Origin: Bradyrhizobium sp. SK17
GTDB lineage: Bacteria; Pseudomonadota; Alphaproteobacteria; Rhizobiales; Xanthobacteraceae
DNA: 64,000 nucleotides
Direction: 5' to 3'
NCBI RefSeq assembly: GCF_002831585.1
Contig: NZ_CP025113.1
Coordinates: 1,736,001 to 1,800,000, forward strand
Below, piece after piece: positions 53,901-61,987 of this stretch. How positions within the stretch are numbered: the stretch's first letter is position 1; every line of letters begins with the position of its first letter. Below the pieces are notes generated by a model. It had not been told where the DNA came from, ran no database searches, and was given only the letters and a program-made list of their open reading frames with translations. A program made the position numbers and the translations under genes.

Positions 53901-54433
53901 GCACGGGCAAAACCCACCTGGCCATCGCAATCGCCAGAAGCTGCATCCGATCCGGCGCCCGCGGTCGCTTCTACAACGTGGTCGACCTCGTCAACCGCCT
54001 CGAGATCGAGACCCGTAACGGACGTCAGGGCCGGCTTGCCGAACATCTGACCCGGATGGACTTCATCGTGCTGGACGAACTCGGATATCTGCCCTTCGCC
54101 CAATCCGGCGGCCAGCTTCTGTTCCATCTCGTCAGTCGGCTCTATGAGCGCGCTTCCGTCATCGTCACTACCAATCTCGCCTTCGGCGAATGGCCCAGCG
54201 TGTTCGGCGACGCCAAGATGACCACCGCGCTGCTCGATCGGTTGACCCACCACTGCGACATCGTCGAGACCGGCAACGACAGCTGGCGCTTCAAAAGCCG
54301 CGACGACGATCACGCCGCCCGCGCTCGTCTCGTCTCCGCAATCCCGGCCAGCTCCGACGAGTCGAGCGCTACCCTCAAATCACGCCGCGCGAAGGGGTCA
54401 AAATTGGACGCCGATACGGGGTCAAATTTGTAA
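53901..54433 (+). pseudogene. istB: istB, 3' part
   Basis: Begins within the Walker A motif ([20 protein letters not shown]), followed by Walker B ([14 protein letters not shown]) and sensor ([12 protein letters not shown]) of IstB, to the stop at 54433. Has no start of its own; together with 50979-51300 it makes a complete IstB, so the IS would work again if the insert excised precisely. Confidence 0.9.
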
Positions 54434-54660
54434 GCCGATTGACAGTCAGGCCCTCGGCCGGACCAAGGATCAGCGCTACTGCGAGCAGGGTGGCGCCCGC
54501 CGGCAGGAGTCCGGTTGTCAGGGCCGCGTGGCTCTCGGCTGGAACATCGTTACCGTCACGATGCGACGGCTGATCGGCTAGAATGGACTGTGAGTCGGCG
54601 CGCGGTAGAGGTCGTCACAATCACTCGAGCCGCAACAGACAAAACGTAAGGGAGCAAGGC

Positions 54661-54942
54661 ATGGGAGAGATCAACATCCCTCGCGATCAACAGAATGCCC
54701 TCAAAGCGATAGACACCAACGATCTGGACAGGCTTGTCGATCAGGCGATCCGGGAAGAACGATCGGGCGATCTGCATGGTCTCCCTCTCACAAGCTGCGG
54801 TCCTTACATCTCGACAAAACTCCATTACTTCGAACAGGCGCTGGCGAAACACCGCGTGGCCAAGGCGCCACGAAAGCGGGCGGAAACAGGAGACGCCCTT
54901 CGACGTGCAGGCCATGATTTGTCCTTCGCCGTCGGGCCATGA
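54661..54942 (+). CDS. Hypothetical protein, 93 aa
   Basis: MGEINIPRDQQNALKAIDTN... from ATG 54661 with AAGGGAGCAAGG upstream. Helical, charged; no domain recognised. Ends in ATGA overlap with the next gene, so the two form a small plus-strand operon opposite to the surrounding minus-strand genes. Confidence 0.55.
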   Translation: MGEINIPRDQQNALKAIDTNDLDRLVDQAIREERSGDLHGLPLTSCGPYISTKLHYFEQALAKHRVAKAPRKRAETGDALRRAGHDLSFAVGP

Positions 54943-55363
54943 AGCAACGGCTGGAAACCGAACGGAAGGAAGCGCAGCTCTTCATCGTCGATGACCAGAT
55001 CATACCGCCTCATCGCTTCAGCAAGCATCTGAGTGTCAGGGTGAGCTATCGGTGGCGCCGAACTGTCGATGACGAGTGGACGTTTGGCAGCATAACGTTC
55101 GTCCACGACGTCGATCTTCGTCCGGACTATACGACACCGGCCCCAAGCGAAAGCCGAGCGCCGCCAAGCAGGAGCAGGACCTACAAAACAGGCTATATCA
55201 AACCTGGGAGCACTTTATGAGAGGTGCGCTCTATTCGGTCAGGGACTATTTCAGGGAAGGCGGTGACGGAGACAAGATTCCGGACACCTTCCAGGCGACG
55301 GTCGATTCTCACTCCCGCGGGTTGAACAATTACAGCACGCAGTTCTGGCGCCAGCAGCCTTGA
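54939..55363 (+). pseudogene. Hypothetical protein, single-base frameshift
   Basis: MKQRLETERKEAQLFIVDDQ... DLRPDYTTPAP continues only after adding one C to the run at 55141-55144, then KRKPSAAKQEQDLQNRLYQT...NNYSTQFWRQQP to 55363, 141 residues in all. No family recognised. Overlaps the preceding gene by 4 bp. A hairpin GGCGGCGC-TTAC-GCGCCGCC (55401-55420) separates it from the convergent DUF2493 gene. Confidence 0.55.
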
Positions 55364-55408
55364 ACTCTTTCGCCGATCAGGATGGCGGAAGGTGAAAGAT
55401 GGCGGCGC

Positions 55409-56335
55409 TTACGCGCCGCCGAACTTCCAGACCGGGATGCCGAGCTTGCGGGCCTTGTCAGCGAGATTGTCCTGAATGCCCGTGCCCGGGAAGTGCATGA
55501 CGCCAATCGGCAAGACGTCGAGCATCTGGTCGTTGCGCTTGAATGGCGCGGCCTTGGCGTGCTTCGTCCAGTCGGGCTTGAAGGCAATCTGCGGCACGTT
55601 GCGATGATCGGCCCAACGTGCGGCGATGCGTTCGGCGCCCTTTGGGCTGCCGCCGTGCAACAGCACCATGTCCGGGTGCTTGGCGTGAACCTGATCGAGC
55701 TTGGCCCAGATGAGCCGATGATCGTTGAAGTCGAGGCCGCCGGTGAGCGCGATCTTCGAGCCAGCCGGGAGAAGGACTTCGTTCTTGGCGCGCTTCCTGG
55801 CGGCGAGGAAGTCACGGCTGTCGATCATCGCCGAGGTCAGATTGCGATGGTTGACCATCGATCCGCTGCGTGGCCGCCACGATGAGTTGGTGTGGCGTTC
55901 GAAATGCTGGGCGGCCTGGTCGCGCATCAACTCGAAGGCGTCACGGCGTTCGATCAGCGTCTGGCCCTCGGCGGTAAGCCGCTCCAGCTCGACGGACTTC
56001 ACCTCGGAGCCGTCCTGTTCCCGCTGGCTCCGCCGCTGAGCCTGCTCGTTGTCGTCGAGCTCGCGCTCGATCCGGCCGGTCGCGCGATGGAAGAGGTTGA
56101 CGGTCGACCAGAGCAGATCGTCGAGATCGGGCTCGAGGCGGGTGTCCTGCAAGGTGACGATCAGCGCATCGAAGATGTCGGCGATGGCGCCGGCGACGGC
56201 GTTCCCCTCGGGCAGCGGCCTCGGGTCGAGTTCGTCCTGGAAGGGACGGAAGCCGTAAAGCTGAAGTTCGGTGAGAACGTGGTCGGTGGGAGATGAAGCG
56301 TGATGGGGCTCGAAGTCGTCGCGATCACTCGTCAT
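55409..56335 (-). CDS. DUF2493 (SLOG-like) protein
   Basis: 308 residues. C-terminal half is the DUF2493 / YspA-cpYpsA-related SLOG fold: KIALTGGLDFNDHRLIWAKL, MVLLHGGSPKGAERIAARWA, KRNDQMLDVLPIGVMHFPG. SLOG proteins bind nucleotide-derived ligands, so a nucleotide or ADP-ribose role is possible. N half is helical and charged. Preceded by a family-1 leader, which links it to the DUF736 genes. Confidence 0.85.
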   Translation of the reverse strand: MTSDRDDFEPHHASSPTDHVLTELQLYGFRPFQDELDPRPLPEGNAVAGAIADIFDALIVTLQDTRLEPDLDDLLWSTVNLFHRATGRIERELDDNEQAQRRSQREQDGSEVKSVELERLTAEGQTLIERRDAFELMRDQAAQHFERHTNSSWRPRSGSMVNHRNLTSAMIDSRDFLAARKRAKNEVLLPAGSKIALTGGLDFNDHRLIWAKLDQVHAKHPDMVLLHGGSPKGAERIAARWADHRNVPQIAFKPDWTKHAKAAPFKRNDQMLDVLPIGVMHFPGTGIQDNLADKARKLGIPVWKFGGA

Positions 56336-56560
56336 GGGATGCTCCTTCGTCGGTCTGACCGCGACCCTCGCGGCCTTCTGGCGACGAAAGCCGTCGGGCG
56401 GGCCGGACCTGCACCCAGAGCGAAGCGCAGGGCCGAAGCGTCAGCGGAGGATGGCGAAGCCCGGTTGTTTTGCTTCGCGATGCAAAGGCCCGGAGGGCCG
56501 GCGGAAAAGAACCGGGCGCAGCCATTGCCGGGCCGGACCGTTTGACGGCCGATCGCCCTC
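56336..56560 (-). promoter_or_regulatory. Family-1 structured leader, copy E (before DUF2493)
   Basis: Outer stem GCCCGGTT (56517-56510) with AACCGGGC (56466-56459), entirely different bases from A, B, D but fully paired; inner GGCCC-TCC-GGGCC and TTTGC...GCAAA; constant CGCCATCCTCCGCTG and AAGGCCGCGAGGGTCGCGG, the latter forming the last hairpin. GCAATGGC precedes the outer stem as in copies A and D. The remaining gap to 56653 shows nothing else. Confidence 0.68.
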
Positions 56561-56653
56561 TCGAAGGCCGGGTCGCGGTCTTTCCGGCGAGATGGGAAGC
56601 AGCCAGAGCGATAGCGCTGACGCTGCCGCCGCTCTGGTCTCATCCCTCCGGAA

Positions 56654-57691
56654 CTACACCGCCTCTGTCGCGATGAAGCGTGCGACATCTTCCGGGGCGA
56701 GCTGGACGCGGACGTTGGCCCGAAGTGCAGAGATGCCGATCAGCCTGAGATCCTCATTGAGGTCGCCGAGCATTGGCGACAGTGCAATCGCCTCGATCCC
56801 GACAGCGTTTGCGCGTGCGACCAAGCTATCTCGCGCGATGTCGCCGGCCGTGTCGTCGTCACGCACGATGTAGAGTCGGCGGAGTGTTGCCGGGAACAGG
56901 ACGGCTCCGAGGTGCGCGGCCGATAGAGCGGCGACCATCGGCATACGGGGCGCGACCATTCGCAGCGACAGAATGGTTTCGATGCCTTCGCCGGCCGCCA
57001 TTACGTCATGCGCCACGCCGAACCGGACGGCGTGGCCGAGGAGGTCGCCCATAGCCCGCCTGGGCGTATCAACCGGCGCCTTGCCGCCGCCGTCGGGTGC
57101 AAGCCAGGTGCGGTGCGCTCCGGTGATCCGGCCGCCAAGGTCGGTGACGGATGCAATTATCGCCGGCCAGCTCTCGGTCGGACTGTGCTCGCCCGGCCTG
57201 TAATAGCATCGGGGATGGAAGCGCAGCGATCCGGTTCCGTGCAAAGCCGTGATGCCGCGTTGGCGCAAGTACGTTTCCACGACCGTGCCCGGTATCGGTT
57301 GCGACATGGCGAAGAGCCGGCGTGCCGCCTCCGGCGATCCGGTCGGCGCTGGCGCCTGTCGCGGACTTGATTGCCGCTCGGGATGCGGAAGGCTAAGGAA
57401 GGTTCGCGCCTCATCGGCGACATCGTTGAAGTCGACCAGACCGCGCGTCTCGCGGATGACATCGAGCAAATCGCCGTGTTCGCCAGTAGCGGCGTCGGTC
57501 CATTTGCCTGCGGCGCCCTTGCCGGACTCGGCGCCCTTTAGGCGGACGAACATGGACCGCCCCGGCGTGTTGCGAGCATCGCCTACCAGCCAGTAGTGTC
57601 CCTCGCGGCGGCCGTTGGAAAGATAATGACGGCAGACTGCCTCAGCCTGCATGGCCATACGGCGCGCCAGATCGGATGCGTTGTCCGACAT
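56654..57691 (-). CDS. Toprim-domain (plasmid primase-like) protein
   Basis: 345 residues. N part with VCRHYLSNGRREGHYWLVGD and ESGKGAAGKWTDAATGEHGDLLD, a C-terminal Toprim fold (VMAAGEGIETILSLRM with the conserved Glu, and IVRDDDTAGDIARD with the Asp pair). Related to the DUF7146/Toprim proteins of alphaproteobacterial plasmids. Could prime or process incoming single-stranded DNA; no helicase domain present. Confidence 0.85.
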   Translation of the reverse strand: MSDNASDLARRMAMQAEAVCRHYLSNGRREGHYWLVGDARNTPGRSMFVRLKGAESGKGAAGKWTDAATGEHGDLLDVIRETRGLVDFNDVADEARTFLSLPHPERQSSPRQAPAPTGSPEAARRLFAMSQPIPGTVVETYLRQRGITALHGTGSLRFHPRCYYRPGEHSPTESWPAIIASVTDLGGRITGAHRTWLAPDGGGKAPVDTPRRAMGDLLGHAVRFGVAHDVMAAGEGIETILSLRMVAPRMPMVAALSAAHLGAVLFPATLRRLYIVRDDDTAGDIARDSLVARANAVGIEAIALSPMLGDLNEDLRLIGISALRANVRVQLAPEDVARFIATEAV

Positions 57692-57706
57692 CGTATCCTC
57701 CGAGAC

Positions 57707-57735
57707 GAAAAGGGCCCGCCATCGCTGGCGGGCCC
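57707..57735 (-). terminator. Rho-independent terminator after the ParB-like gene
   Basis: Ten-bp perfect stem GGGCCCGCCA / TGGCGGGCCC (57735-57712) with loop GCGA, then TTTTCG on the minus strand. Only 25 bp past the parB stop and about 20 bp before the Toprim start, so it could also attenuate read-through into Toprim. Confidence 0.85.
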
Positions 57736-57759
57736 CTGGCAGTGCGGTTGGCTCCTTCG

Positions 57760-59895
57760 TTATTCGGCCGCGGTCGCGTGGGCTTCGAGCGCGACCGAGT
57801 CATCCTCGGCCACTTCCTCATCTTCCACCACGGCCGTTTCGCCGCCGTCCGCCGCCATTTCTACGCCCGCCGTATCGGCGTCTGCTTCCGCGGCGTCGAT
57901 GGCGTCGGTCTCAACGGCGTTCGGCACGTCGCGACCGGGCGTGCGCAACGGTTCCGGAAGCCATCCGGACTCCGCCAACAGCGTCTGGGCCTGCTCGGCC
58001 ATCTCGGCCTTCTTCAGGTGCTCGATGCGGTCGCCCGCGCGCGCACCTTTCGCCTCCCGCACGGCCGCCAGGATGCGGGCCTTGGTCACCCGGCCGAAAT
58101 AGGTGCCGATCGTCGGCGTCCAGCCGGCTACGACCATGTCGAGATCGACGGCCTGGGCGATCCGGTCGGCGTGGGCCAGCGCGCGAGGCTTGCGATTGTA
58201 CGCCTCATAGATCGCGTTGACCGACAGCGAGACGCAATGCGCGAAGAGCGCCTGACGGCTGTCACCGTCGAACGCCATAAGCCCGTCCCAGAGGTCAGCG
58301 GGTTCCTTGGGCAGAGCAGAAAGCCAAGCCTGATGCCGCGCGTCGAAAGCGACAGCGAGCGTGCTGTCCGCGAGGCCCGGCGCCTGAGCGCTGAAACCGG
58401 TGCTCTTCAGATCGAGCTCAAGACAGGTGTCCTGCGCATAGCGGTAGAACACCTTGAGGCACAGGGCGTGAAGCGCGGCGACGAAGGCGATGTCAGGATT
58501 CTCGCCCAGCGCGTGGCGAAGCGCGAGGGTCCGATGGGACGTCAGCTCGGTCATCAGCCTATCGGGGATCGGCTTGATACCACCGTCTTCCTCGGGCTCA
58601 TCCGCCGGAGGCTCCGTGCCTGCGACGACGCTCGCACCGTCATGCCCGGTTCGCACCGCGATCGTCGGCTCGTTGGCCGGATCGGTCTCGGCGTCGTTCT
58701 CCGGTGCGATCGGACGTTCGTCCTCGGGGCGGACATAGCCGCGCTCGATGCGCAGGACGCCCGAACCGTCGATGCTGACGAAGGCGCCAGCTCGCGCGAC
58801 CTCCTCGGGATCGAAGGCCTGGGGGCGATCATCGAAGGCGGCAAGCGCCGTCTCGATCTCGCCGAGCCGGCGATCGACCTCGTCGGGCAGCTCCTCGGCT
58901 TCGGCGTAGGTCTCCTCCAGGCCGTCCATCTCGGCCTGCAGCGCATCGCGCGTCGCCTGCTCATCGTCGGTGAGCGGAATCTGCTCGCCGCGCAATTGCC
59001 GCAGCCCATAGGTGTGGCCGTAGGCAAAGTCGGGCGCGACATCGATCCACTTCCAGCCCTCGGCGCGGATCGCCTCGGACTGCTCGCGCAGTTTCTCCGC
59101 CACCAGCATGTCGAGGAGACCGACATCCTGCAGCCAGCCACCATCGTCGCCCTGGAACAGATCGCGCAGAATCACGCCGCCCGCCTCGGTGTAGGTGTCG
59201 AGGCCGATGAACTGCGCGCGCTTGTCCGACGCCCGCACGGCGCCCTCGGTGAGCATTCGGCGGATGATATGCGGCTCCTTGGAGTAGGACTGGCTCAGCC
59301 GCTGGAACACTTGCTCCTGGCGCTCATGATCGCCGTTGACGGCGAACGCCATAAGCTGGTCCAGCGTCATGCCGTCGTCGGCATAGATGTCGAGCAGCTT
59401 GGGCGAGACGGATGCGAGGCGGAGGCGCTGCTTGACGACCGACACGGCGACGAAGAAGGCCGCGGCGATGTCCTCCTCGGATTGACCCTTCTCACGCAGC
59501 GCCAGAAAGGCCCGGAACTGATCGAGCGGATGTAGCGGCGCGCGCTGGACGTTCTCGGCGAGACTGTCTTCCTCGGGAATGCCGTCCTCGCGCACGACGC
59601 AGGGCACGGGCGCGGTCTTGGCCAAGCGCTTCTGCTTGACCAGAAGTTCAAGCGCGCGGAAGCGCCGGCCGCCAGCCGGAACCTCGAACATGCCGGTCTC
59701 GGCGCCTTCGGTATCGCGAACCGGCCGCACGGTGATGCTCTGCAGGAGCGTGCGCCGGGCGATGTCCTCGGCCAGCTCGTCGATCGAGACGCCGGCTTTG
59801 ATCCGGCGGACATTGGACTGGCTCAGCACCAGCTTGTTGAACGGGATGTCCCGCGATGAGGACAGTATGATCTTCTGAACTCGGGTCATGGTCAT
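57760..59895 (-). CDS. Large ParB/RepB/Spo0J-like protein
   Basis: 711 residues. N-terminal ParB nuclease-like domain (LVLSQSNVRRIKAGVSIDEL, GGRRFRALELLVKQKRL, EEDSLAENVQRAPLHPLDQF), then HTH (EEDIAAAFFVAVSVVKQRLR); long acidic C-terminal part. Much longer than partition ParB proteins and without an adjacent parA (the parA at 33204 is 24 kb away). Large accessory ParB proteins of this type occur on sphingomonad plasmids with DUF932 genes; nuclease or CTP-switch activity is not shown. Confidence 0.85.
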   Translation of the reverse strand: MTMTRVQKIILSSSRDIPFNKLVLSQSNVRRIKAGVSIDELAEDIARRTLLQSITVRPVRDTEGAETGMFEVPAGGRRFRALELLVKQKRLAKTAPVPCVVREDGIPEEDSLAENVQRAPLHPLDQFRAFLALREKGQSEEDIAAAFFVAVSVVKQRLRLASVSPKLLDIYADDGMTLDQLMAFAVNGDHERQEQVFQRLSQSYSKEPHIIRRMLTEGAVRASDKRAQFIGLDTYTEAGGVILRDLFQGDDGGWLQDVGLLDMLVAEKLREQSEAIRAEGWKWIDVAPDFAYGHTYGLRQLRGEQIPLTDDEQATRDALQAEMDGLEETYAEAEELPDEVDRRLGEIETALAAFDDRPQAFDPEEVARAGAFVSIDGSGVLRIERGYVRPEDERPIAPENDAETDPANEPTIAVRTGHDGASVVAGTEPPADEPEEDGGIKPIPDRLMTELTSHRTLALRHALGENPDIAFVAALHALCLKVFYRYAQDTCLELDLKSTGFSAQAPGLADSTLAVAFDARHQAWLSALPKEPADLWDGLMAFDGDSRQALFAHCVSLSVNAIYEAYNRKPRALAHADRIAQAVDLDMVVAGWTPTIGTYFGRVTKARILAAVREAKGARAGDRIEHLKKAEMAEQAQTLLAESGWLPEPLRTPGRDVPNAVETDAIDAAEADADTAGVEMAADGGETAVVEDEEVAEDDSVALEAHATAAE

Positions 59896-59971
59896 TCTCC
59901 ATGACGGGCGGCCGTGAGACTCTCTCTCGACCTCAACCCGTCACGAAGCGAGCGCAGCCCTCTTCCTCTAG
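59896..59971 (-). promoter_or_regulatory. Family-2 leader, copy 1 (before the ParB-like gene)
   Basis: Stem GACGGG (59942-59937) with CCCGTC (59908-59903) around GTCGAGAGAGAG; flanking strings TAGAGG-AGAGG-CTGCG and TGGAGA just before the ATG. Nearly the same 75-nt sequence precedes the DUF932 gene (61249-61334). Also contains GCGCAGCCC/GGGCTGCGC pairing with upstream sequence. Confidence 0.65.
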
Positions 59972-59998
59972 GAGGCTGGGGCTGCGCGGAAGCGCAAA

Positions 59999-60028
59999 GG
60001 CGTGGAGCCGTGGATCCGGCTCCACGCC
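59999..60028 (-). terminator. Terminator-like hairpin after the DUF932 gene
   Basis: Twelve-bp stem GGCGTGGAGCCG / CGGCTCCACGCC with a 6-base loop, followed by TTTGCG on the minus strand, 9 bp after the DUF932 stop. Separates DUF932 from the ParB leader, so each gene seems to have its own transcript start. Confidence 0.75.
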
Positions 60029-60036
60029 TCCCGGTA

Positions 60037-61248
60037 TTACCGGACGCTGGAAAGGAGTTTCGCGGCTTTGCCCTCCAGCTCCAGCCGCGCATCCTGATGT
60101 GGCTTGGCACGGGCGAGCGCCGTGATCCCCTGCACGAAATCGAAGATCGATTCCGGCGGCCGCCCTTCCTCCTCCAGCACCGTGGCGATGATCTTCTCGG
60201 TCTCGGGACGCGAGAAGCCGCGCCTGCGCAAGAAGCTCTCGCGATCGTCATCCTTGCGGGCGACGATCTGCTCGCGAGCCGCTCTGATCCCCGCCAGAAA
60301 CGGCGCGGGCGACGACGTGGCGAAACGTTCCAGCGCCGGCGCCGCCTGATGCGCGAAGCGGTGGCTGGCGAATTTGCTGTGCCTGATCGAGATCTCCTCG
60401 AAGCCCTCGGCGCCCCAGATGTTGCGATTCATGCAGACGGCGCGAAGATAGAAGGACGCCATGCCGAGCGTCTTGGAGCCCACTTCGCTGTTCCAGCAAT
60501 AGAAGCCTCGGAAGTAGAGATCGGGATCGCCGTTCGGGAGGCGGCCGGCTTCGATCGGATGGGCGTCATCGACAAGGAAGAGGAAGACATCGCGATCGGA
60601 CGCATAGAGGGTGGTCGTATCCTTGGTCACCTCGACGAACGGGTTGTGCGTCATGGTCGACCAATCGAGCAGTCCCGGCACCTTCCAGCGCGTATCGCCT
60701 GTTCCCTCGCCGGCGATCTTCATGACCGCGGCGACCAGCTCATGGTCCCAGATACGGCCATAGTCCGGACCGGTGACGGCGCGCAGTTCGATCCGCCCGT
60801 CGTCCGCTTCCAGTGTCTTCACCAGCTCGGCCCGGTGCGCGAGCAGCCCGTGCTGCATGTTGATGCCGGCAAGCAGCGCAGGGAGTTGCCGCATATAGCC
60901 GGCGGGCGCGCCGACCAGGCTGCACATCTGACCGAATGACCAGTGTGTCGGAGCGATGGGTTCTTCGCGACCGGGCACGATCAGGGCCAGGCGTTCGGCG
61001 TTATCACGACTCGCCTCGACACGAAGGCTCCGGGTCTCGATGGTGCGGGCGGTGGCGCGGTCGGCGCGCGCGCGAACGGCGGCATAGAGGGCGCTGAGCG
61101 ACAGATAGCGCTCGTCGTCGGGCCGCGAAAACCATTCGGACGACACGCGCCCGATCCGTTCGCCTCGTGAGATGTCGACTTTATAGCCGGCTGAAACCGG
61201 CGGCGCGCCGAAGGCGTCGTCATCGGCGATGGTGCTTATCTGGGTCAT
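60037..61248 (-). CDS. DUF932 protein
   Basis: 403 residues. APTHWSFGQMCSLVGAPAGY, LRAVTGPDYGRIWDHELV, YFRGFYCWNSEVGSKTLGMA and NRNIWGAEGFEEISIRHSK are DUF932 motifs (phage/plasmid-like protein family, function unknown). DUF932 and ParB-like genes also occur together in the leading regions of some enterobacterial conjugative plasmids, as I recall. Own family-2 leader upstream. Confidence 0.9.
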   Translation of the reverse strand: MTQISTIADDDAFGAPPVSAGYKVDISRGERIGRVSSEWFSRPDDERYLSLSALYAAVRARADRATARTIETRSLRVEASRDNAERLALIVPGREEPIAPTHWSFGQMCSLVGAPAGYMRQLPALLAGINMQHGLLAHRAELVKTLEADDGRIELRAVTGPDYGRIWDHELVAAVMKIAGEGTGDTRWKVPGLLDWSTMTHNPFVEVTKDTTTLYASDRDVFLFLVDDAHPIEAGRLPNGDPDLYFRGFYCWNSEVGSKTLGMASFYLRAVCMNRNIWGAEGFEEISIRHSKFASHRFAHQAAPALERFATSSPAPFLAGIRAAREQIVARKDDDRESFLRRRGFSRPETEKIIATVLEEEGRPPESIFDFVQGITALARAKPHQDARLELEGKAAKLLSSVR

Positions 61249-61334
61249 GGCGGAATCTCCAAGACGGGCCGGCCGGGAGCCTCTCTCTCGACCCTCAACC
61301 CGTCACGGCGACAGCCGCAGTCCTCTCCCTCTAT
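61249..61334 (-). promoter_or_regulatory. Family-2 leader, copy 2 (before DUF932)
   Basis: Stem GACGGG (61304-61299) with CCCGTC (61268-61263) around GGTCGAGAGAGAGGCTC and CCGGCCGG; TAGAGGGAGAGG-CTGCGG upstream and TTGGAGA before the ATG. Aligns with 59896-59971 over its whole length with few changes. The rest of 61335-61573 holds the small frame at 61303-61437 and nothing else recognised. Confidence 0.65.
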
Positions 61335-61437
61335 TGGCCGCGCAGTCGACGCGCTCGGGCGCGAAGGGCTCGATGAGCGGGGCCAGCCGTTCGCGCAAAG
61401 TTTCCCTACTCCAGAACATCGCGTTCGTCTTGGTCAT
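61303..61437 (-). CDS. Possible 44-aa leader peptide upstream of DUF932
   Basis: MTKTNAMFWSRETLRERLAP then LIEPFAPERVDCAANRGRGL and RLSP, stop TGA at 61305-61303, from ATG 61437 with GAGGATACGCC before it. The C-terminal codons run into the family-2 leader, ending at the start of the GACGGG stem, so translation of this frame could affect leader folding. No homolog known to me; may be a decayed gene end. Confidence 0.4.
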   Translation of the reverse strand: MTKTNAMFWSRETLRERLAPLIEPFAPERVDCAANRGRGLRLSP

Positions 61438-61573
61438 GGCGTATCCTCATCCCCCGGGATGTTCAGCGCGGAGTCGTGAGTCTCTACCCGCTTGGACACC
61501 TTGTTGTTGCTCTTCTAAGCGCATGGCCGATCGCTGCGATTAGCGCGCGACCCGGCGGAGATCGGCGGTAGGT

Positions 61574-61987
61574 GTGAACATTGTCGGGCACGGGATCGAT
61601 CTGGTGGACATCGTCGAGATTCGGCGTTGGATCGACGATCCGCGCGATCCGTTGATTCCGCGCTGCTTCACGGAGGAGGAGATCGATGAAATCGGCGACG
61701 GCCCCGACAGGGTCGAGCGCCTGGCCGGCCGGTTCGCTGCGAAGGAGGCTGTTCTGAAAGCGCTGGGTACAGGGTTCGGAGCGGGCGTCGCTTTCTCCGA
61801 CGTGATCATCCATCGCGTGGCGGGTGCGCCGCCGCAGGTCCGGCTCACGGGTGGTGCCGCAAAGGTCGCCATTGCACTTGGCATCGTCGAATGGCGGCTG
61901 AGCATCAGCCATGCTGGCGCAATGGCCATGGCGAGCGCCATCGCGATCGGCGGCGCGCCTCACGGCGACGGATCCGATCGCGCCTGA
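61574..61987 (+). CDS. acpS: Holo-ACP synthase-like phosphopantetheinyl transferase
   Basis: 137 residues from GTG 61574. AcpS motifs: GHGIDLVDI (metal Asp near residue 9), RLAGRFAAKEAVLKALGTG and EWRLSISHAGAMAMA. Transfers 4'-phosphopantetheine from CoA to a carrier protein. No carrier-protein or synthase gene is in the window, so its target lies elsewhere. Plus strand, 3' end overlapping the MazG-like gene by 28 bp. Confidence 0.88.
   Translation: MNIVGHGIDLVDIVEIRRWIDDPRDPLIPRCFTEEEIDEIGDGPDRVERLAGRFAAKEAVLKALGTGFGAGVAFSDVIIHRVAGAPPQVRLTGGAAKVAIALGIVEWRLSISHAGAMAMASAIAIGGAPHGDGSDRA

Larger units (their letters stand above)
49367..54444. mobile_element. IS21-family element, itself interrupted
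   Basis: Ends TGTTATTCGGCCTGCAA (49367 on) and inverted TGTCAATCGGCTTACAA (to 54444), each followed by further TTGACCCC repeats (CGGCGTCCAA-TTGACCCC), the multiple terminal repeats typical of IS21. Target duplication GTCAGGCC at 49359-49366 and 54445-54452. Contains istA and istB on the plus strand; istB is split by a serine-recombinase element at 51297-53900. Confidence 0.88.
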
